DNA of 64,000 bases from Phallusia fumigata (taxonomy: Eukaryota; Chordata; Ascidiacea; Phlebobranchia; Ascidiidae): positions 153,676 to 217,675 of the forward strand of contig QXVZ01020046.1 of NCBI GenBank assembly GCA_008931825.1, read 5' to 3'. The notes below the pieces were generated by a model. The model did not search any database. It saw only the letters and a program-made list of their open reading frames with translations, and was not told the DNA's origin. The translations under genes and the position numbers were made by a program. Position 1 is the stretch's first letter, and every line of letters begins with the position of its first letter. This document shows, piece after piece, positions 60,001 to 64,000 of this stretch.

Positions 60001-60540
60001 TAGATTAACAAGCGCACGTGCTTTTGTGTGCGAAGATCTATATATGGGCTAATTAGGTATTTGCAAAGAAAGGTGTATTACACACAACTTCACTTACATT
60101 AAAATGTTAGCTCCAGTTACGTTTTATTGGGCAGTGTACCAAAAATATCCAGCTGATAATCAACAAATTCGAACGCCGCATGGCAGTAGTTCTCGACTGG
60201 GGGAAATTCCCCAGCAAATAGTTGCTATTTTTAACATACTGATGTTTCGGGAAGGGATCGGTTAAATAGGTCCAGCATGAAATAACAAAAGGTTATGGAC
60301 CACTGCTGTATTGTATAGTATAGGCTACATCTTGCACTAAACACCCGCTTTTAAGCATTATTAAAAGCTTTGGCAAACATAATGATCAGAAAATACCCAA
60401 AGGGCTATAAAATTGTGTTTAGAGTTACATTTATGCACTATAATAGTTGAAAATCAAGCCTACCATGCAAATATTCCGACACCGAGTAGTAAGGAAAAGG
60501 AAAGTGGAACATACACTAACAACTTGTACTGCTTGTACAT
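57055..60540 (-). CDS. DRAM/Frag1/Sfk1-family membrane protein E
   Basis: Complete hand-spliced gene, 245 residues, first in the array's transcription direction. Exons: 60464-60540, 59288-59437, 58867-58966, 57996-58176, 57562-57590, 57055-57255 (77/150/100/181/29/201 nt). It starts MYKQYKLLVYVPLSF; the loop has S-D-T-G-V-E-G-P-E-R-C; exon 3 has C-D-K-Q-S-G-H-N-K-A-A-W; TM4-TM5 start P-H-L-I-G-A-G-V-T; exon 5 has I-S-E-W. The micro-exon is one codon longer than in B, C, D and F. Introns are the longest in the family here. The U12-type intron has a good donor and branch site. The known family role is in lysosome/autophagy membranes. Confidence 0.87.
57591..57995 (-). other. U12-type intron in DRAM gene E
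   Basis: 405-nt intron. Donor GTATCCTTTTC starts at 57995. Branch site TTCTTTAAC lies at 57606-57614, about 16 nt before the TTTTAG acceptor. It joins exon 4 (phase 1) to a 29-nt micro-exon. Confidence 0.85.
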
Positions 60541-61843
60541 TCTGTAATTCTAAACTGTCTTTATAACTACCTGAAATGAATAACACAGTTGTTTTTAAGT
60601 TAAGTTACATGACACAACAGTTGCACAGAAGTAATTCATACCACCCTATAGTCACCACGTTTGGCAACGCTGTTTGATCTACGTGAAACCGCAGAGTAAC
60701 TGCTCTGGCAGAACAGGCTAACAATCACGTCAACTACTTAGCCTGTAGCCCTAGGCCCAAAATTGTGCATTTCACGCAAGACTTCGAAGTTGCAACATGT
60801 TTCCAAAACCTGCTCAAAGCAACCTTACCTACCTACTTCATTTACTGTTGACCATATGCATCTTAATCGGCCATGAACATGTTCTGACTTCAACCTTCTA
60901 CCGCGTGTATGTTATGACGTGACTCACTCCACTGCGATACGTTGGTTGAGAGAAAGGAAAAAGGGCGCTGTAACTGCATTTTTTTGTTGTCTAAAGAAGT
61001 TTCATCAAATATTAAGACAAACCGGAGAATTCGCCATCGCGACTTCTTAACTTAACGAAGCTTCGAAACTAGAAGTGGGCTGGGATTTTGCACTGCTTAT
61101 TTTATGACTGAAAAGATGCAGTTTAAAAGGTGCGCCTTTCGCAAGGCCAATACCGCAGGCTCGCTCGGTACGCCCCTAGCAAGTTTAATACTGCAGGTCC
61201 TCAGTATTAATTGTGAATTAGCTATGCTTGTTGGTGTCGAAGGCTTGGGATAATTTCACTGAGTAATAAGATTCCCGTTGGCCCGTTCAAACACCTGTCC
61301 TATGTGTTATGACAGAATGTTGTAAACCAAAACGTGTAATCATAGGAGGAAGTTTCTTCACAGCGGCCCCGCACAATGCGTAAACAAAAAATAGGACGTA
61401 TACGTCACTGTTGTGTCACAAACATCGATTACATGTTCAAATTTACGTTTTATTTTTATTCTTTCAATAGGGATTTACCCTTTTAAATGCCGCCGGTGTT
61501 TTTAAATTCTAGTTTCTTGTTTACCCGTCGTTTTGACATTGTTTGCCTAATTTTACACCCAAAACCAATGAAAAACATTTACACATTATCTATTGATAAT
61601 ATATTCATGTATTGTTTTGATCACCAGAAATAAATTGGTGTTTTAGTAAAATAAAAAATGTGTCTGTTTTAAATTTAAATGCTTTGAACCTAACTTAATG
61701 ACTGAAGTACTATGTAATGTATTGTGTATTGCAGGAATAGGGAAATTTGAAGATGTTAAAGAAGTAAGGGTGTAAAAGTCACATTTTTCTGTCAGTAACA
61801 AGCCCTTTGTCTGTCAGCTTATAATGATGCACTGAGTTTTGCA
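60541..61843. other. Intergenic region between DRAM E and the TMEM53-like gene
   Basis: Divergent-promoter region: DRAM E is transcribed leftwards and the TMEM53-like gene rightwards. No coding exon recognised. A CAG acceptor-like site just before 61819 could end a 5' UTR intron of the right-hand gene. Confidence 0.5.
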
Positions 61844-62590
61844 ATGGTGAATCCCAAGCCCATTGTGTTGCTGTTTACATGGCTTGGTTCAAGTCCTCAG
61901 TTAGCTTGCAAGTACTCTCGAATCTACCAGAATCTTGGATTAAAAGTCATTCTTAAGTGTCCTAGTTTGACACACTTTTTATGGCCCAGAAGTGGTATAA
62001 AGGATGCTTTACAGTTTCTCATTAAGATAAAAGAAGAAATAGGACCACATGGTTGTCCAATAGTTGTGCATGGAATTTCGGTGGGGTGTTATTACTACAG
62101 CTTGATTTTACATCACTTCAAAAGTAACCCAACAGAATTTTCAGTCATTGAAAAAAACATTCGATGTCAGTTTATAGACAGTCCCGTTGTTAGGAATACA
62201 ACAGATTATGCAACTACCATTGCAGCAGTTGTTGCCAGTTCAAAACTTGCTGAATTTTGCATTTGGGCAATTATTGCTTTATACTTTCATCTGACAAGAC
62301 CATATACTGGCCAATACTATGAATATTGTATGCACCTAATTAGGTTTGAGCAACCAATTGTGCCTTCTCTTATGATGTCATCAATTGGAGATCCAATGAC
62401 ACCAAAGAAAAAGTTTGATGCTCTTTGTCAGTGTTATTTGCAGAGAGGATGTGATGTCACCATAAAATTTTGGGAAGATTCAGTGCATGCACAGCATCTT
62501 AAACACCATACTGCAACTTATAAGGAGCTTGTTTACAATTTGCTAAGTAAAACTGCCCCTGAACTGGCAAAACCCAATTCTTTACTTTAA
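61844..62590 (+). CDS. TMEM53-like (DUF829) alpha/beta-hydrolase protein
   Basis: Uninterrupted 248-codon frame, unlike every other gene here. It opens with P-I-V-L-L-F-T-W-L-G and K-Y-S-R-I-Y, the N-terminal signature of the TMEM53/DUF829 family. Possible triad: Ser79 in G-I-S-V-G (the nucleophile elbow G-x-S-x-G), Asp183 in S-S-I-G-D-P-M-T-P, and His215 or His218 in S-V-H-A-Q-H-L. A hydrophobic stretch at about 124-150 may be the membrane segment. Family members are nuclear-envelope/ER membrane proteins in vertebrates; enzymatic activity is not established. The start follows a short upstream ATG ATG CAC TGA. It may be a naturally single-exon gene or an old retrocopy that stayed intact. Length is near the family norm (about 277 in human). 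Confidence 0.87.
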   Translation: MVNPKPIVLLFTWLGSSPQLACKYSRIYQNLGLKVILKCPSLTHFLWPRSGIKDALQFLIKIKEEIGPHGCPIVVHGISVGCYYYSLILHHFKSNPTEFSVIEKNIRCQFIDSPVVRNTTDYATTIAAVVASSKLAEFCIWAIIALYFHLTRPYTGQYYEYCMHLIRFEQPIVPSLMMSSIGDPMTPKKKFDALCQCYLQRGCDVTIKFWEDSVHAQHLKHHTATYKELVYNLLSKTAPELAKPNSLL

Positions 62591-64000
62591 CTGTATACCT
62601 TTTTCAGTTAAGTGCATGTGCGAAAAGAGATTTCCTATTACTGCAAATTATTTGCACTCCAAAATCCGGTAATTCTATGTTTGTGTCCATAGGTAAAGCA
62701 AAATTAAACTTTGTCTAATTGTCAGTTATTTTTATTACTGTTTGTGTCTGTTTTATGTTTACAGTTACTGCCTCCACTTCTACTCAGTATGTTACACAAC
62801 CTTTTGCTAAAACAAATACCTGCACTTGGAAAGCTACTATTTCTGTGTATGTTTCCACAGACTGAGGTTTGTTGTGTTCCCATGCAAGGAAATATTTTTT
62901 GGAACCTCAGGCAAAACAACTGAAAATTTACTGTGACAATCTTGCCCCCCTGTGTCTAGAGTAAACAATATATTAATTTATTTTTTGATACAACAACAGC
63001 GCAATATATGTTTTTGCCTTACTGCAACAATAGTTGCATTTCTACATACATTAGGCACTGCCTGTCTAGTCTTAACAAATGTACTACACCTAACATTTTA
63101 CTGTGTATATGGATGTGAATTTGTGTTTTCTCTTGCATCAAAGTTTCTGTATGATAGTTCATGAAAAGTGTTTGTACTAAACATAATAGTGTTACACAGC
63201 CTTTTAATTTGTTTATTTCTGTTCAGTGTTTTTTGCACAACAATTTGCTGAAACAAATACTGCCTTAATTTATTATAGTGCACAGTTATTTTTTAAGAGA
63301 CATCCAAAAATAGAATTGCAGTGAATCTGGGCAAAATTGCATCCAGTTTCAGAACTAACTTTCACTTTATAGTTTCATGTGATGCTACAGCTTTTGTTGA
63401 AGATATAATAACTGCAGTGTAAACATACTGTATTATTTAAGACAAGCAATGTGTATTGTAATATTAGTTGCAAAATGATGAATAAAGTGGTGGGGTATAA
63501 TACTAATGTAAGGTCATTAATGGTCAATATTTGGCCTTGCAGTGACCCTGTCACACGAATACCAATTACCTTGTACTTTTATTTCTGCAATTTTTGTCGC
63601 TTTGGGAATGCATGACCAACAAATAATATGTATGTATGTATACATCTTTACTGAATATAAAGATTTTCCCCAAGTCAATATTAATATGGAATCATGATGT
63701 AAACAATCCATGGTGTTTTGTATGTGTATTGTATATAGTTGTGGAATTGATTAAAAACTAGAGAGGTGGCGTTCTCCATATTTTTATTCCACATACACTA
63801 CCACCTCAAAATGATGTTCTCCACATATACCATTTTCTTTATTACATTGGATATATTTTCAATACCCACATTACATTGGGTCCCTTATTCCCTTGGCGTT
63901 TTATAACATGATTGTTTCGGCTAGCATAAACATATGGGTCCCCACACACATGCAATTTCTGAATAGAAGTGATGTTTTTAGAACGTGATCGGTTTAAAAA
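62591..64000 (+). other. 3' UTR and downstream sequence
   Basis: No coding sequence recognised. A poly(A) signal candidate AATAAA is at 63481-63486. Short frames at 62711-63164 are AT-rich and have no support. Confidence 0.5.

Noticed and set aside
60184-60305. Possible short hAT-like element (CAGTAGTTCTCGACT ... GACCACTG)
   Set aside because: The ends pair poorly and the flanking 8-mers do not match.
1-64000. CRISPR arrays, bacterial operons, ribosomal RNA or complete tRNA genes
   Set aside because: None seen. The spliced genes show that the sequence is eukaryotic.

Overview
The window looks like AT-rich genomic DNA of an invertebrate chordate, most likely a sea squirt of the Ciona type. 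The reasons are genes split into many small exons by introns of about 50 to 600 bases, a chordate-type MNT repressor gene, small multi-copy gene families, tRNA-derived SINEs and hAT-like MITEs. The organism is an inference. All gene models were spliced by hand from exon phase, GT-AG sites and paralogue comparison, without transcript data.

Layout. (1) 1-4756, minus strand: two divergent DRAM/Frag1/Sfk1-family membrane protein genes (G, cut by the left edge, and F, complete). (2) 6245-10677: two near-identical GNAT acetyltransferase genes facing each other as an inverted duplication. (3) 13377-33318, plus strand: a 14-exon gene for MNT, the MAX-binding transcriptional repressor, with SIN3-interaction domain, bHLH, zipper and a very long C-terminal tail. 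Its promoter and introns carry many CACGTG E-boxes and several hAT-like MITEs. (4) 35411-60540, minus strand: a tandem array of five complete DRAM-family genes (A, B, C, D, E) and one internally deleted copy (B'). (5) 61844-62590, plus strand: an uninterrupted TMEM53-like (DUF829) alpha/beta-hydrolase reading frame. The rest is intergenic or intronic sequence with repeats.

The most notable signal lies in the DRAM genes. All six copies that reach that point carry the exact nine-base motif GTATCCTTT at the same codon phase, just after the exon for TM4-TM5. This is the consensus 5' splice site of U12-type (minor spliceosome) introns. In copies A, B and E a good U12 branch-site match lies about 13-17 bases before the AG. 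The intron is followed by a micro-exon of 26-38 bases, and using it restores one open frame of 243-257 residues in all six genes. Simple ORF reading runs through this donor and gives a false Cys/Ser-Ile-Leu ending.

A second unusual structure is a 901-bp hAT-like element (perfect 8-bp target duplication, 11-bp terminal inverted repeat) whose interior is a 75-bp ATTCG-rich minisatellite. It sits about 100 bp upstream of the start codon of DRAM gene A. DRAM proteins are membrane proteins of the lysosome/autophagy system; MNT antagonises MYC on E-boxes. Nothing in the sequence shows a functional link between the MNT gene and its neighbours.
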